A DNA stretch of 64,000 nt from Halalkalibacter alkalisediminis (GCF_028610705.1 NZ_JAQQWT010000006.1:62001-126000), one strand, 5' to 3'. Shown: positions 44,861 to 54,403, counted from the stretch's first letter. Made by a program: numbers and translations. The notes: generated by a model from the sequence alone, not told the origin.

Positions 44861-45220
44861 TTATCCTAATACTTTTTTAATTGCTTCAAGTACCCGGTCT
44901 GCTTGGAATGGTTTCACAATAAAATCTTTTGCGCCCGACTGGATTGCATCAATAACCATCGATTGTTGTCCCATTGCTGAACACATAATGACTTTTGCTC
45001 CACTATTTACTTGCTTAATTTCTTTTAATGCTTGAATCCCATCCATCTCAGGCATTGTAATATCCATCGTTACAAGATCAGGATTTAATTCCTTAAATTT
45101 TTGTACTGCTTCAGCTCCATTTGCGGCTTCACCAGCAATTTCAAATCCATTTTTAGTTAAAATATCTTTAATCATCATTCGCATAAATGCTGCATCGTCA
45201 ACAATTAGTACTGACGCCAT
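44861..45220 (-). CDS. cheY: chemotaxis response regulator CheY
   Basis: The 119-residue receiver has acidic pocket DD (8-9), phospho-acceptor Asp53 (VTMDITMPEMDG), the Thr/Ser position in CSAMG and Lys in DFIVKPF. It is phosphorylated by CheA and binds the flagellar switch. ATG 45220 follows TGAGGTGATCCTA. It is the last gene of cheA-cheW-cheY. Confidence 0.95.
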   Translation of the reverse strand: MASVLIVDDAAFMRMMIKDILTKNGFEIAGEAANGAEAVQKFKELNPDLVTMDITMPEMDGIQALKEIKQVNSGAKVIMCSAMGQQSMVIDAIQSGAKDFIVKPFQADRVLEAIKKVLG

Positions 45221-45248
45221 TAGGATCACCTCATAACAATAGTATATA

Positions 45249-45686
45249 TTAACCTTCTAGTATAACCTTTTCTAAATTAAGTAAAGTGAATAAACGTTTA
45301 TCCAATTTTACCACACCACGTAAGTAATCTGCTTCAACTCCACCAATTACTTCAGGAGGAGGCTCGATTTTCTCAACGGGAATATCAATAACATCATTAG
45401 CTCCATCGACGATAACACCAATTTCTAGCTGATCTTTAGAAATAACGAGAATACGCGTTGCCTCATCAATTTCCTTTTCCTCGATCCCAAATCTCTTTCT
45501 TAGGTTAATAATAGGTGTAATCACCCCACGTAAATTCATTACACCTGTTACAAAAGGATAGGTACGAGGAATTCTTGTGACATGCTGCATTCTTTCAATT
45601 GATTGAATATAATCAACTTCAATTGCGTATTCTTCGTCTTTTAATTGAAAAACAATGACTTTCAACTCTTGTTTCATAGTCGACAA
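45249..45686 (-). CDS. cheW: chemotaxis coupling protein CheW
   Basis: The 145-residue protein has the CheW double SH3-like fold with the signature YAIEVDYIQSIERM and VTGVMNLRGVITPIINLRKRF (cited as MNLRG). It links CheA to chemoreceptors. TTG 45686 is preferred: AGGAGG lies 9 nt upstream, while the ATG three codons later is too far from any site. It follows cheA by 21 nt. Confidence 0.95.
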   Translation of the reverse strand: MSTMKQELKVIVFQLKDEEYAIEVDYIQSIERMQHVTRIPRTYPFVTGVMNLRGVITPIINLRKRFGIEEKEIDEATRILVISKDQLEIGVIVDGANDVIDIPVEKIEPPPEVIGGVEADYLRGVVKLDKRLFTLLNLEKVILEG

Positions 45687-45707
45687 TGTAACCGACCTCC
45701 TCTTGAA

Positions 45708-47750
45708 TTACTTAATTAATGCATTCGTATCAACGATTAGAGCTACCTGTCCATTACCAAGAATCGTTGCACCCGAAATAGCAAAGACTTCTTTTAAGTA
45801 ATTCCCAAGCGACTTAAGGACAATATCATGTTGTCCAATTAAGGAATCAACAACTAGACCAGCTACTTTATCCCCCTTATGAACAATCACAAGTGAGTAG
45901 AATTCTTCCTCACTCTGCTCTTTAGGAACCTCAAAAATATCATTTAAAAAGACAAGAGGGACCACTTTTCCTCTAAAGTCAATGACCTTTTGATTATGTG
46001 CGCTAAAGACATCCGTTTTATTGACAATTGCTGTTTCGACAATTGAGGATAACGGAATAGCAAACTTCTCATTTTGAAGTTCAACAAGCATGACATCAAT
46101 GATTGACAGCGTCAATGGTAGCTGGATAGAAAAAGTAGATCCTTTTCCAAGAATAGAGTTAACCGTAACGACTCCACCGAGTGACTCAAACGTATTTCTA
46201 ACAACATCAAGGCCAACTCCACGACCTGATACATCAGTTATCTTATCCGCCGTACTAAAACCAGAAGAGAACAATAAGGCAAATACTTGTTGATCCGTCA
46301 TCTTCTGAGCTTCTTCTTCTGTAACCACTCCGTTTGTCAAAGCCTTTTTCAACACTTTCTCACGATCAATTCCCGCACCATCATCTTCTATCTCAATAAA
46401 TACATTGTTTCCACTATGATAAGCCTTAAGGATAACAGTTCCTTCTTCTGGCTTTCCAGCAGCTACACGCTTATCAGGAGTTTCAATTCCATGGTCAATC
46501 GAATTACGTAGCAAGTGAACGAGCGGGTCTCCAATTTCATCAATAATCGTTCGATCAAGCTCTGTTTCAGCCCCAACAATTTGCAAATTCACTTTTTTAT
46601 TTAAATCTTTAGACAAACTTCTTACCATTCTTGGGAAGCGATTAAATACCTGTTCAACTGGCATCATTCTCATATTTAAAATAATTTCCTGTAAATCTCC
46701 TGAAATACGTGACATACGTTCAACCGTTTCATTTAATTCATTGTTGCGCAACTCACTAGCAATTTGTTCTAAACGTCCACGGTCAATCACGAGCTCTTCA
46801 AAGAGATTCATCAGTACATCCAATCGCTCTATGTTCACACGAATGGTTTTGTTCATCTCTGCCTTTTGTTTAGCTGGCTTTTCTTCCTTTTTTTCTGCTT
46901 GTACTAATTCTTTTTTCTCTGCTTTTATCGGTTCTTCAACTATTGGAATAACTTCTTCCTCTTCCACGAGTGTTGAAAGCATTTTAGCATCAATGGACTG
47001 AACCACTACATTAGTAATCTCAGAAACTTTTAAAATTCTCTGCTTGATTTCTTCTCCTTCTACTTTAGAAAGGACAGTCACAAGAAAGTCTTGATCAAAT
47101 TTCTCTTCTTCTAAGTGCTCAGCAGAAGGGGTTGATTTAATAACCTCGCCTACTTGTTCTAACACATCGAATACCATAAACACACGAGCTGCTTTTAACA
47201 TAGCTCGTTCATCAAGAGATACTTTTATTTGGTAAGCTCCATATCCTTGTTCAAACGACTGCTCAAGTACGGTCCGCTCGAATTCATCATATGTTTCTTC
47301 TAATTTCTCACTTGGCTGAACAGGCTGAACCATTTTTTCTAGTTCTTCTTTCGTAACGGCCTTAGGAGTCTCGCCTTTCTCAATTAATTCTAATTGTGAA
47401 ACGACATGAGAAACATCTCGCTTCCCTTCGCCACCCATTGCTATATCTGTTACCATCGCTTCTAAATCATCAACAGCTAAAAAGACAACATCTAGTACCG
47501 CTGAAGTCGCTTCGAGTTTAGAATTCCGGATCAAATCTAAGACATTTTCCATATTATGAGTTAAATGAGCAAGGTCTTCAAAACCCATTGTCGCTGCCAT
47601 CCCTTTTAGGGTATGAGCAGACCGAAACACTTCTCCGACAATTGATAAATCGTCAGGTGCTTGTTCTAATTTTAATAGATTGTCGTTAATAGATTGAAGA
47701 TGTTCTTGACTTTCATCAAGAAAAACATCTAAATACTCTGCGTTTATCAA
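45708..47750 (-). CDS. cheA: chemotaxis histidine kinase CheA
   Basis: The 680-residue kinase has P1 with His46 (RSAHTLKGMAATMGF), a P2 region, dimerisation P3 (INLERLDVLMNLFEELVI-like), ATP-binding P4 with RNSIDHGIE (N box), DDGAGID (G1) and GRGVGLDVV (G2), and a CheW-like P5. TTG 47750 gives MINAEYLDVFLDES, aligned with B. subtilis CheA, and has GAGGTGA 8 nt upstream. The operon stands apart from flagellar genes and contains no methylation genes. Confidence 0.95.
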   Translation of the reverse strand: MINAEYLDVFLDESQEHLQSINDNLLKLEQAPDDLSIVGEVFRSAHTLKGMAATMGFEDLAHLTHNMENVLDLIRNSKLEATSAVLDVVFLAVDDLEAMVTDIAMGGEGKRDVSHVVSQLELIEKGETPKAVTKEELEKMVQPVQPSEKLEETYDEFERTVLEQSFEQGYGAYQIKVSLDERAMLKAARVFMVFDVLEQVGEVIKSTPSAEHLEEEKFDQDFLVTVLSKVEGEEIKQRILKVSEITNVVVQSIDAKMLSTLVEEEEVIPIVEEPIKAEKKELVQAEKKEEKPAKQKAEMNKTIRVNIERLDVLMNLFEELVIDRGRLEQIASELRNNELNETVERMSRISGDLQEIILNMRMMPVEQVFNRFPRMVRSLSKDLNKKVNLQIVGAETELDRTIIDEIGDPLVHLLRNSIDHGIETPDKRVAAGKPEEGTVILKAYHSGNNVFIEIEDDGAGIDREKVLKKALTNGVVTEEEAQKMTDQQVFALLFSSGFSTADKITDVSGRGVGLDVVRNTFESLGGVVTVNSILGKGSTFSIQLPLTLSIIDVMLVELQNEKFAIPLSSIVETAIVNKTDVFSAHNQKVIDFRGKVVPLVFLNDIFEVPKEQSEEEFYSLVIVHKGDKVAGLVVDSLIGQHDIVLKSLGNYLKEVFAISGATILGNGQVALIVDTNALIK

Positions 47751-47907
47751 GATCTCATTCACCTCGCGCACTCATATTTTGTCATAATTTTACTTGATTA
47801 GAGCTATTACGACATTTAGAGCTTTTTTTTCATAATAGCACATTTTTCTAGAACATATGTCGATCAATTAGTAAATTTGAAATAGTTTCTTTGTCCTGGT
47901 TATCTCG

Positions 47908-49593
47908 TTATAAATGAAGGGTATCAGTAAGAAAAACCTTATACTCTTTAAGAGCTAATGGTCTTGAATAATAATATCCTTGAACCTTATTACAACGATG
48001 TTCTTTCAAAAATAGAAGTTGTTCTTCTGTCTCCACACCTTCAGCGATTACAGTGATATTTAAATAATGAGCAAGATTAATAATCATCGAGATGATTCCT
48101 TCACTTTGCCTTTCCTTTCCTATATTACGTACAAACGTTTGATCAATTTTCAATTCTTGGATCGAGAGTTGACTTACATATTGGAGAGAACTGTACCCAG
48201 TCCCAAAGTCATCTAAGCTAATATGAACACCTAGTGATAAAAGACGTTGTAACACCCCTTTTGTCCGGTCAATATCGATTGTCACACTCTCTGTCACTTC
48301 TAATTCTAGTAAATGGGGAGGTAATTTGGACTCTTGTAAGGCGTTCTTAACCGTTTCTACAATATTTTTTTGCAAAAACTGCTTTAGTGAAAGATTTACA
48401 GACATCGGTACCTCAGGAAAACCTTGCTCAATTAACCTCTTTTTTTGTAAGCAAGATTCTTTCAACACCCATTCACCTATTGCAACAATCAATCCCGATT
48501 CTTCCGCAATTGAGAGAAATTTACTTGGACTAATGAGACCTTCAACCGGATGATCCCATCTAACCAACACTTCCTCACCACAATATTGATTTGTCGAAAG
48601 ATCAAATTGTGGTTGAAAGAAAAGAGAAAATTCGCCTCTTTCTAACGCTCGACGAAGATCGTTCTCAACATGAAATTTCTCATGTAGTTGATATCTCATT
48701 TCCCTTTTGTACAGTTCACAAGCATCACTTCCATTTGCTTTAGCCCGATACATTGCTGCATCTGCTGATTTCATTAATGATTCCGTATCTGTTCCACTAT
48801 CTGGATAGATAGAGATGCCTATGCTAGCTGTTAATGTGAATTCATACCCCTCAATCACTAAAGGGTCTCGAATTTCTTCTAACAACTGCTTAGCTGTGTT
48901 GGTTGCTTGTTCCACAGAGCTGAGGTGCGGAATGAGAATGACGAATTCATCGCCACCAACTCTTGCTAATAAATCTAATTCGTCTAAAACGTTTTGTAGC
49001 CTAGATGCTATTTTGATCAGAGCTTGGTCACCCAACAAATGCCCTAACGCATCATTGACCAGTTTAAATCGATCAAGGTCTATAAAAAGGACTGCAAGTT
49101 TTTCTTTGTGATCGAATGCATAAGTCAGTGAAGACGATAGTTTTTCCATTAAACACCTTCGGTTAGGTAAACCGGTAAGGTCGTCCTCCATCGCCATTTT
49201 GCTTATTTTAAGTTCATCTGTCATGTTTTCGACTATTGCCATAACACTCTCAACCACATTGTCTATTTCAATGGGAACCAGGAATAATTTTATCGTTAGC
49301 TCATTTAAAGATGGATGGGACATGTCCATTTCAATGGTAGACGCAATCCCCTTTAATGCTTTTTCATAGCATTTATCCATAGTTTGTGCGTCATTCTGAT
49401 GAACGAGATCACCTAGTTTCATCATGAGGAGATCCTCTTCCTTATACCCAGTCACTAAAGTAGCTAATGGATTAACCTTTTTTATTTCCGCTGCTGAATT
49501 TAAGATAAAAATAGCATTCGAACTGTGAAAGAAGAGCGATTCGTATTGTTGCTCACTCTTCTTGAGTTTTCTTACTATATCAAAGTCGCCCAT
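47908..49593 (-). CDS. PAS-GGDEF-EAL cyclic-di-GMP protein
   Basis: The 561-residue protein has an N-terminal PAS domain (about 1-130, FHSSNAIFILNSAAEIKKVNP), a GGDEF domain with an intact GGDEF motif (LLARVGGDEFVIL) and a C-terminal EAL domain with EVLVRW (EVL instead of EAL), NLSLKQF, ELEVTES, DDFGTGYSSL, LKIDQTFV and EGVETEEQ. Both diguanylate cyclase and phosphodiesterase catalytic residues seem present, so it may be bifunctional. No membrane segment. AGAAGGTGA precedes the ATG. Confidence 0.92.
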   Translation of the reverse strand: MGDFDIVRKLKKSEQQYESLFFHSSNAIFILNSAAEIKKVNPLATLVTGYKEEDLLMMKLGDLVHQNDAQTMDKCYEKALKGIASTIEMDMSHPSLNELTIKLFLVPIEIDNVVESVMAIVENMTDELKISKMAMEDDLTGLPNRRCLMEKLSSSLTYAFDHKEKLAVLFIDLDRFKLVNDALGHLLGDQALIKIASRLQNVLDELDLLARVGGDEFVILIPHLSSVEQATNTAKQLLEEIRDPLVIEGYEFTLTASIGISIYPDSGTDTESLMKSADAAMYRAKANGSDACELYKREMRYQLHEKFHVENDLRRALERGEFSLFFQPQFDLSTNQYCGEEVLVRWDHPVEGLISPSKFLSIAEESGLIVAIGEWVLKESCLQKKRLIEQGFPEVPMSVNLSLKQFLQKNIVETVKNALQESKLPPHLLELEVTESVTIDIDRTKGVLQRLLSLGVHISLDDFGTGYSSLQYVSQLSIQELKIDQTFVRNIGKERQSEGIISMIINLAHYLNITVIAEGVETEEQLLFLKEHRCNKVQGYYYSRPLALKEYKVFLTDTLHL

Positions 49594-49687
49594 CACTCAC
49601 ATCACCTTCTAGGTCCAATGAATCCAACCTCTCTCCTATATTATATCGTAATAAAAATGTAAATCTTAATAGCGATCGGAAAGACTT

Positions 49688-50503
49688 TTATTTAAAACAT
49701 GTTGTTACGGACGGAACCACTGTTAATGACTGATGATTCATGTTAAATCCGTGTGAGTTTATGTATATTCCTTTCATTCCAAGAAGTAAGGCCGGAGCGA
49801 TTTCATTAATGAAATTATCTCCAACAGAAACGACCTGGTTTGGCTCCAATTGATACTGTCTAAGAAGCTCAGTAAATAATGGTGTCGTTTGAGAAGGTTT
49901 TTGTGCAGATGTCACCACATGATCAAATACACCATCTAGTTGAAGTTCTTTTAGCAGACGAGTAACATCTTCTCGATCACTATTGGTCATTAAAACAAGT
50001 TGGGTTTGTTGACGTAACTCTTCTAATCCCTCTTTCAACTTAGGTAGTCGCTCAAGCGAAAATTGATCGGTAACCATATATTCCTTAGTTGCTAAGTAAC
50101 TAGGATAACAATCTTTCACTCCGAAATGTTTGGCTGCTACAAATGGTAGCCACCAACCATCACCAATAGCAATCATATCTTTAAAGTTAAACGCTAAAGT
50201 AGCATTGTAAAATTCGCTGCGTTGATCTTCTCTTAATTCATTGCCCTCCCACGTATGTGCACTTGACACTAATAACGTCATAGGATCAATAGTTAAAACT
50301 AAGTCACGTTCTACATCATACACTTTACCAATTGATACGATGTGTTTTCCTTGTTTCATGAGTTCGTACTCGTTCATAAATTCATCCTTCTTCGAATCTA
50401 TCACTTTATCTTTTAGTTGCTCTGCATAATAATCAAAGTGATCCGTGCCCTCATATAAGGTTCCATCTAAGTCAAAAATAACAAGTTTATAAGAAGCTAA
50501 CAA
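49688..50503 (-). CDS. HAD-superfamily phosphatase-like protein
   Basis: The 271-residue protein has motif I VIFDLDGTLYEG (DxD), motif II LVLMTNSDRED, Lys in SAQKPSQT and motif IV VVSVGDNFINEI with an insert cap domain. TTG 50503 has AAAGGAG 8 nt upstream; the in-frame GTG at 50521 overlaps that site. It is divergent from the phn transporter, suggesting but not proving a phosphorus-related substrate. Confidence 0.82.
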   Translation of the reverse strand: MLASYKLVIFDLDGTLYEGTDHFDYYAEQLKDKVIDSKKDEFMNEYELMKQGKHIVSIGKVYDVERDLVLTIDPMTLLVSSAHTWEGNELREDQRSEFYNATLAFNFKDMIAIGDGWWLPFVAAKHFGVKDCYPSYLATKEYMVTDQFSLERLPKLKEGLEELRQQTQLVLMTNSDREDVTRLLKELQLDGVFDHVVTSAQKPSQTTPLFTELLRQYQLEPNQVVSVGDNFINEIAPALLLGMKGIYINSHGFNMNHQSLTVVPSVTTCFK

Positions 50504-50589
50504 TGATAATTCTCCTTTCACTATGAAGACAATATTTTATATTCTAGCATAACCTGTTTCTTCCATAAAAAAATAAATTAGGAGGAAAA

Positions 50590-50638
50590 TGTAACAAATG
50601 TATTGTAATTGTAAACTTCGATAGTGTATTTTTAATAT
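50590..50638 (+). promoter_or_regulatory. candidate phnD promoter with TTACA repeats
   Basis: TTGTAA (50609) and TAATAT (50633) with an 18-bp spacer form a plausible sigma-A promoter. Upstream, the minus strand carries TTTACA, AATACA and GTTACA at roughly 10-11 bp intervals (50589-50614), reminiscent of PhoP-box repeats TTAACA. Both calls are weak; the distance to the phnD ATG is about 100 nt. Confidence 0.3.
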
Positions 50639-50741
50639 TATGTAAAGGATGTACGAGTTCACTAGATTTATCCAAAATCTTCGTGCATACTCACATTTGT
50701 ATCATAAAAAATACATAAGAAGAAAAGAGGGTTTTAAAGAA

Positions 50742-51674
50742 ATGAATAAACTTTTACCAATGCTTTTCGTTCTTGCACTTACATTTGCTCTAGTAGCATG
50801 TGGTGCAGCTGATGAGCCAGCTGGGACTGGAGCAGACACAGAAGCTCCAGAAACAACAGCTGAACTTCCATCTGAAATTATTATGGGGTTTGTCCCATCG
50901 CAAGATTCTGATAAAATTGCTGACACAGTAGAGCCTCTTGCAGACCGTCTTTCTGAAGAATTAGGAGTTCCTGTTAGAGGGCAAGTTATGACAAACTACA
51001 CAGCACTAGTTGAAGCAATGGGGAATGATCAAGTTCACATTGGTTTCATTCCTGCCTTTGGTTATGTTTTAGCCACACAACGTTATGACAATGTTGAAGC
51101 TGTTCTTAAATCTATTCGTCACGGTAGTTCAACTTACAAAGCACAATATACAGTTCGTGCTGATTCAGATATCCAATCTTTAGAAGATTTAGAAGGTAAG
51201 ATCTGGGCTTTCCCTGACCTTGCTTCAACAAGTGGCTACTTATTCCCAGCTGCACAATTAATGGATGATCATGGTGTTGAAAATGTTGAAGATTATTTCT
51301 CTGACATGATTCAAGCTGGATCACATGATAACGCACTTGTTATGGTTCTTGAAGGTGATGCAGACGTTGCAACCACTTTTGATGATGCACGTACAGCCAT
51401 TCAAGGAGATTACCCAGAAGCTATGGAAGACCTTCGTGTATTAGATTACACGGCTGAGATTCCTAATGATACAATCTCTGTTAATACAAACCTGCCTGCA
51501 GACTTTATCGAGCGTTTACGTGAGGTATTCCTTTCTTTCAACGAAGATGAAGAAATGATTACAATTATGGACGAAGTATACAACTGGACTGGAATCGATA
51601 CAGCAGCAGACAGTGACTATGACGTTGTTAGAAGTACGGCTGAGAAATTCTCTGATCAAGTTTCTTTAGACTAA
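50742..51674 (+). CDS. phnD: phosphonate/phosphite ABC transporter substrate-binding lipoprotein
   Basis: The 310-residue PhnD-type protein has a lipobox ALVACG, then ELPSEIIMGFVPSQDSDK and a type II periplasmic-binding fold with VHIGFIPAFGYVLA, WAFPDLASTSGYLFP and DVATTFDDAR. It delivers phosphonate, phosphite or a related oxyanion to PhnCE. ATG 50742 follows AGAGGG. First gene of phnDCEE; no C-P lyase genes are in the window. Confidence 0.92.
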   Translation: MNKLLPMLFVLALTFALVACGAADEPAGTGADTEAPETTAELPSEIIMGFVPSQDSDKIADTVEPLADRLSEELGVPVRGQVMTNYTALVEAMGNDQVHIGFIPAFGYVLATQRYDNVEAVLKSIRHGSSTYKAQYTVRADSDIQSLEDLEGKIWAFPDLASTSGYLFPAAQLMDDHGVENVEDYFSDMIQAGSHDNALVMVLEGDADVATTFDDARTAIQGDYPEAMEDLRVLDYTAEIPNDTISVNTNLPADFIERLREVFLSFNEDEEMITIMDEVYNWTGIDTAADSDYDVVRSTAEKFSDQVSLD

Positions 51675-51719
51675 TATGTAAAGTAAATCGCTCCTTACTA
51701 AAGCGGTTGAAAACGAGCT

Positions 51720-51782
51720 GGGGAGAAGACATCTTCTCCCCTCCTCTTTTGCCCTTACAAATTTCGGAGGGCGAAAGAGGAG
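51720..51782 (+). promoter_or_regulatory. two consecutive intercistronic hairpins between phnD and phnC
   Basis: GGGGAGAAGA/TCTTCTCCCC (51720-51741) is directly followed by a 15-bp stem CTCCTCTTTTGCCCT (51741-51755) with AGGGCGAAAGAGGAG (51768-51782, one G-U). Hairpins after a binding-protein gene commonly stabilise its mRNA or reduce downstream transcription, so PhnD would exceed the membrane subunits. No clean T run. Confidence 0.6.
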
Positions 51783-51815
51783 AAATTTAACTACATAGAG
51801 AAATGAGGAAATACA

Positions 51816-52592
51816 ATGATAGAGTTCAAAGATGTGTCACTTGTTTATCCGAATGGTACTCAGGGCCTAAAAAACGTAAATCTTAAAATTAATCAAGGAG
51901 AGTTTGTTGTAATTGTAGGGCTATCTGGAGCTGGTAAATCAACATTAATACGTAGTATGAATCGCCTTGTTACTCCAACAGAAGGCGAATTATTAATTGA
52001 CGATCAAAATATTTTAGCGTACAACCAACGAAAACTTCGTAAGCTTCGTACAGAAGTCGGAATGATTTTTCAAAATTACAACCTTGTTAAACGTTCAACT
52101 GTAATGAAAAATGTTATTTCTGGACGCCTCGGTCATAGTGGTACATTAAAAAGTGTCTTTAACCTTTTTCCAAAAGAGGATGTTTCCCTTGCCTACCGTA
52201 GTTTAGAACGTGTAAATATTGCTGACAAAGTGTATGCGAGAGCCGACCAACTTAGCGGAGGGCAGCAACAACGTGTTGCGATTGCTCGTGTGTTAACTCA
52301 GCAACCTAAAGTTATTTTAGCGGATGAGCCTGTTGCCAGTCTCGATCCTCCAACTTCTCACCAAGTCATGACGTACTTAAAAAAGGTAAATAAAGAAGAT
52401 AACATCACAACGATTGTTAACCTTCACTTTATTGATATGGCTATGGAATATGCTGATCGTATTATTGGAATGCGAGCAGGGGAAGTAGTCTTTGATGGAC
52501 CAGCTAGTGCTGTCTCTGAGAAAACATTTGAAGAGATTTACGGTCGAAAAATTCGAGAGGATGACCTTGTAGGGGGGCAGGACGATGAGTAA
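51816..52592 (+). CDS. phnC: phosphonate ABC transporter ATP-binding protein
   Basis: The 258-residue ATPase has Walker A GLSGAGKST, Q-loop MIFQNYNLV, signature LSGGQQQRV and Walker B VILADEPVASLD. It powers the PhnDE transporter. ATGAGGAAATACA provides the ribosome binding site. It overlaps phnE by 8 nt. Confidence 0.95.
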   Translation: MIEFKDVSLVYPNGTQGLKNVNLKINQGEFVVIVGLSGAGKSTLIRSMNRLVTPTEGELLIDDQNILAYNQRKLRKLRTEVGMIFQNYNLVKRSTVMKNVISGRLGHSGTLKSVFNLFPKEDVSLAYRSLERVNIADKVYARADQLSGGQQQRVAIARVLTQQPKVILADEPVASLDPPTSHQVMTYLKKVNKEDNITTIVNLHFIDMAMEYADRIIGMRAGEVVFDGPASAVSEKTFEEIYGRKIREDDLVGGQDDE

Positions 52593-53376
52593 TCCAGAAG
52601 TAAAAGGCATCGTCTCGTCTAAAGCCAAACTCCGGACTACGATTATCTTCGTAGCCATTGTTGGAACTTACATATATACCTCATGGGCTACACAATCATC
52701 TATTATGGATATTATTCGGGGGTGGGGCGGCTTCCACCGAATTGCTACGGACTTATTTCCCCCAAACTGGAGTTACGCGAGTCAAGTTTGGGATAAGTTA
52801 GCTGAAACGATTCATATGGCCATCATTGCAACCACCATTGCAGCCATCGTTAGTGTACCGATCTTTCTTTTATCGGCTGCAAATCTTTTTCCAAGTCCAT
52901 GGATTCATCAACCTGTACGCTTTATTATGAACGTACTTCGTACCATTCCTGATATTCTTCTGGCTGTTATTTTTGTTGGAATTTTTGGGGTTGGGGTATT
53001 CCCTGGGATTATGGCACTATTTATCTTCTCACTCGGCCTTTTAGCAAAGCTTATGTATGAAACCATTGAATCGATTGATATGAACCCATTAGATGCCATT
53101 CGCGCTTCAGGAGGTAACACCATTCAAGTCATTTGGTATGCGGTATTACCACAAGTATTGCCGCAGTTTGTTTCATTTGGGCTTTATGTGTTTGAAGTCA
53201 ATGTTCGGGCTTCTTTAGTGCTAGGTTTTGTCGGTGCTGGTGGAATCGGGCTCTTACTCCAACAGCAAGTTAGCTTTTTTAACTATCCGCGTGTTATGAC
53301 GATCATTGTCATCATCTTCGTTGCTGTTGTCATCATTGATTACATTAGCAATAAGATAAGGGAGAGAATTGTATAA
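52585..53376 (+). CDS. phnE: phosphonate ABC transporter permease (first PhnE)
   Basis: The 263-residue permease has about six helices and the ABC inner-membrane EAA-type loop (ESIDMNPLDAIRASGGNTIQ) and ends in VLGFVGAGGIGLLL. GGGGGG precedes the ATG, which lies inside the phnC 3' end. It overlaps the second phnE by one nt (TAATG). Probably pairs with the next gene as a heterodimer. Confidence 0.93.
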   Translation: MSNPEVKGIVSSKAKLRTTIIFVAIVGTYIYTSWATQSSIMDIIRGWGGFHRIATDLFPPNWSYASQVWDKLAETIHMAIIATTIAAIVSVPIFLLSAANLFPSPWIHQPVRFIMNVLRTIPDILLAVIFVGIFGVGVFPGIMALFIFSLGLLAKLMYETIESIDMNPLDAIRASGGNTIQVIWYAVLPQVLPQFVSFGLYVFEVNVRASLVLGFVGAGGIGLLLQQQVSFFNYPRVMTIIVIIFVAVVIIDYISNKIRERIV

Positions 53377-54176
53377 TGGAATTAGTAATGCCTCCAAAAA
53401 AGAAACGCTCTGTTGCTAAAATCATTAGAAATGTCGTTATTGCGATCGCTATTATCGCTCTTTATGTTTGGACATTTACAACGATCGAAATTCGCTGGTC
53501 AAGAGTATTTAGTGAGCGAACCATTGATAACTTCGGACGAGTCATTCCTCAACTATTCTCACCTGATTGGGGTGCTTTCCAGAAAATCATGGGGCTCATG
53601 TGGGAAACATTGCAAATGGCATACACAGGAACATTACTAGCTGCCATATTAGCCATTCCTTTTGGTTTCTTCGCTGCAAGTAATATGGTAAAAAGTAAAA
53701 CATTAAACACTGTCTCAAAATGGGCCCTTGATGCTATCCGCGCCTTCCCAGAACTAGTACTTGCACTTATGTTCGTAGCCGCAATCGGCCCGAGACCTTT
53801 TGCTGGGGTTCTAGCCATAGCAATTGGATCCATTGGGATGCTTGGTAAATTGTATTGTGAAGTTATTGAATCCATTGATATGCACGTAGTTGAAGCGCTT
53901 GAGGCCAATGGAGCCAATAAATTACAAGTATTGATATATGGAATTATTCCACAAATCATACCTGAATTTTTATCCTACGCCATTTATCGTTTCGAAATCG
54001 ATGTGCGTGCATCAACCATTCTAGGGATCATTGGTGCCGGGGGTATCGGTACATTAATCACCATCGCCACAGCGAATCGCAACTGGGATGAAGTCGGGAT
54101 GATTCTTTTTGTCATCATTGTTGTTGTAACGATCATTGATTTCTTAAGTGCCCAAATTCGTAAAAGAATTGTCTAA
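53376..54176 (+). CDS. phnE: phosphonate ABC transporter permease (second PhnE)
   Basis: The 266-residue permease is homologous to the preceding one (ESIDMHVVEALEANGANKLQ; ILGIIGAGGIGTLI), pointing to gene duplication and a heterodimeric channel. A basic N-terminus PPKKKRSVAK precedes helix 1. Last gene of the operon; its stop is 2 nt from a long terminator hairpin followed by the structured repeat. Confidence 0.93.
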   Translation: MELVMPPKKKRSVAKIIRNVVIAIAIIALYVWTFTTIEIRWSRVFSERTIDNFGRVIPQLFSPDWGAFQKIMGLMWETLQMAYTGTLLAAILAIPFGFFAASNMVKSKTLNTVSKWALDAIRAFPELVLALMFVAAIGPRPFAGVLAIAIGSIGMLGKLYCEVIESIDMHVVEALEANGANKLQVLIYGIIPQIIPEFLSYAIYRFEIDVRASTILGIIGAGGIGTLITIATANRNWDEVGMILFVIIVVVTIIDFLSAQIRKRIV

Positions 54177-54178
54177 TA

Positions 54179-54222
54179 GAGTCTGTTCAAAAAGGGTGGT
54201 TTTTCCCTTTTTGAACAGACTC
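54179..54222 (+). terminator. long terminator hairpin after phnE2
   Basis: A perfect 18-bp stem (54179-54196 with 54205-54222) with loop TGGTTTTT; core AAAAAGGG/CCCTTTTT. It starts 2 nt after the stop codon. The right arm plus CTCTAA recurs imperfectly after the repeat (CTTTTTAAACACGCTCTAA at 54310-54328). Confidence 0.85.
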
Positions 54223-54225
54223 TAA

Positions 54226-54306
54226 GCAATGAGCGGAACCGCTACAAGGTTTTGAGCCTCTAGGAGTGGGGTTCTCCTAGAGGCGTGTAGCGTGTGGAGC
54301 CATTGC
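54226..54306 (+). repeat. structured repeat element, copy 2
   Basis: 81 nt: GCAATGAGCGGAACCGCT, an inner 11-bp hairpin GCCTCTAGGAG/CTCCTAGAGGC with loop TGGGGTT (same loop as copy 1), and GTGTGGAGCCATTGC at the right end. The ends are inverted (GCAATG/CATTGC), so the whole can fold as a closed multi-branch structure. It starts 3 nt after the phnE2 terminator. Confidence 0.78.
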
Positions 54307-54403
54307 CATCTTTTTAAACACGCTCTAATAGTAAGGCTAAGCTTCCTTCCATTAATAAAGTCAAAAAAGCGAACAGGTAACTCTGTTCGCTTTTTTGATG
54401 TGA

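Noticed and set aside
53549-53959. Minus-strand frame of 136 codons inside phnE2
   Set aside because: Antisense to a permease gene with clear homology; no start signal.
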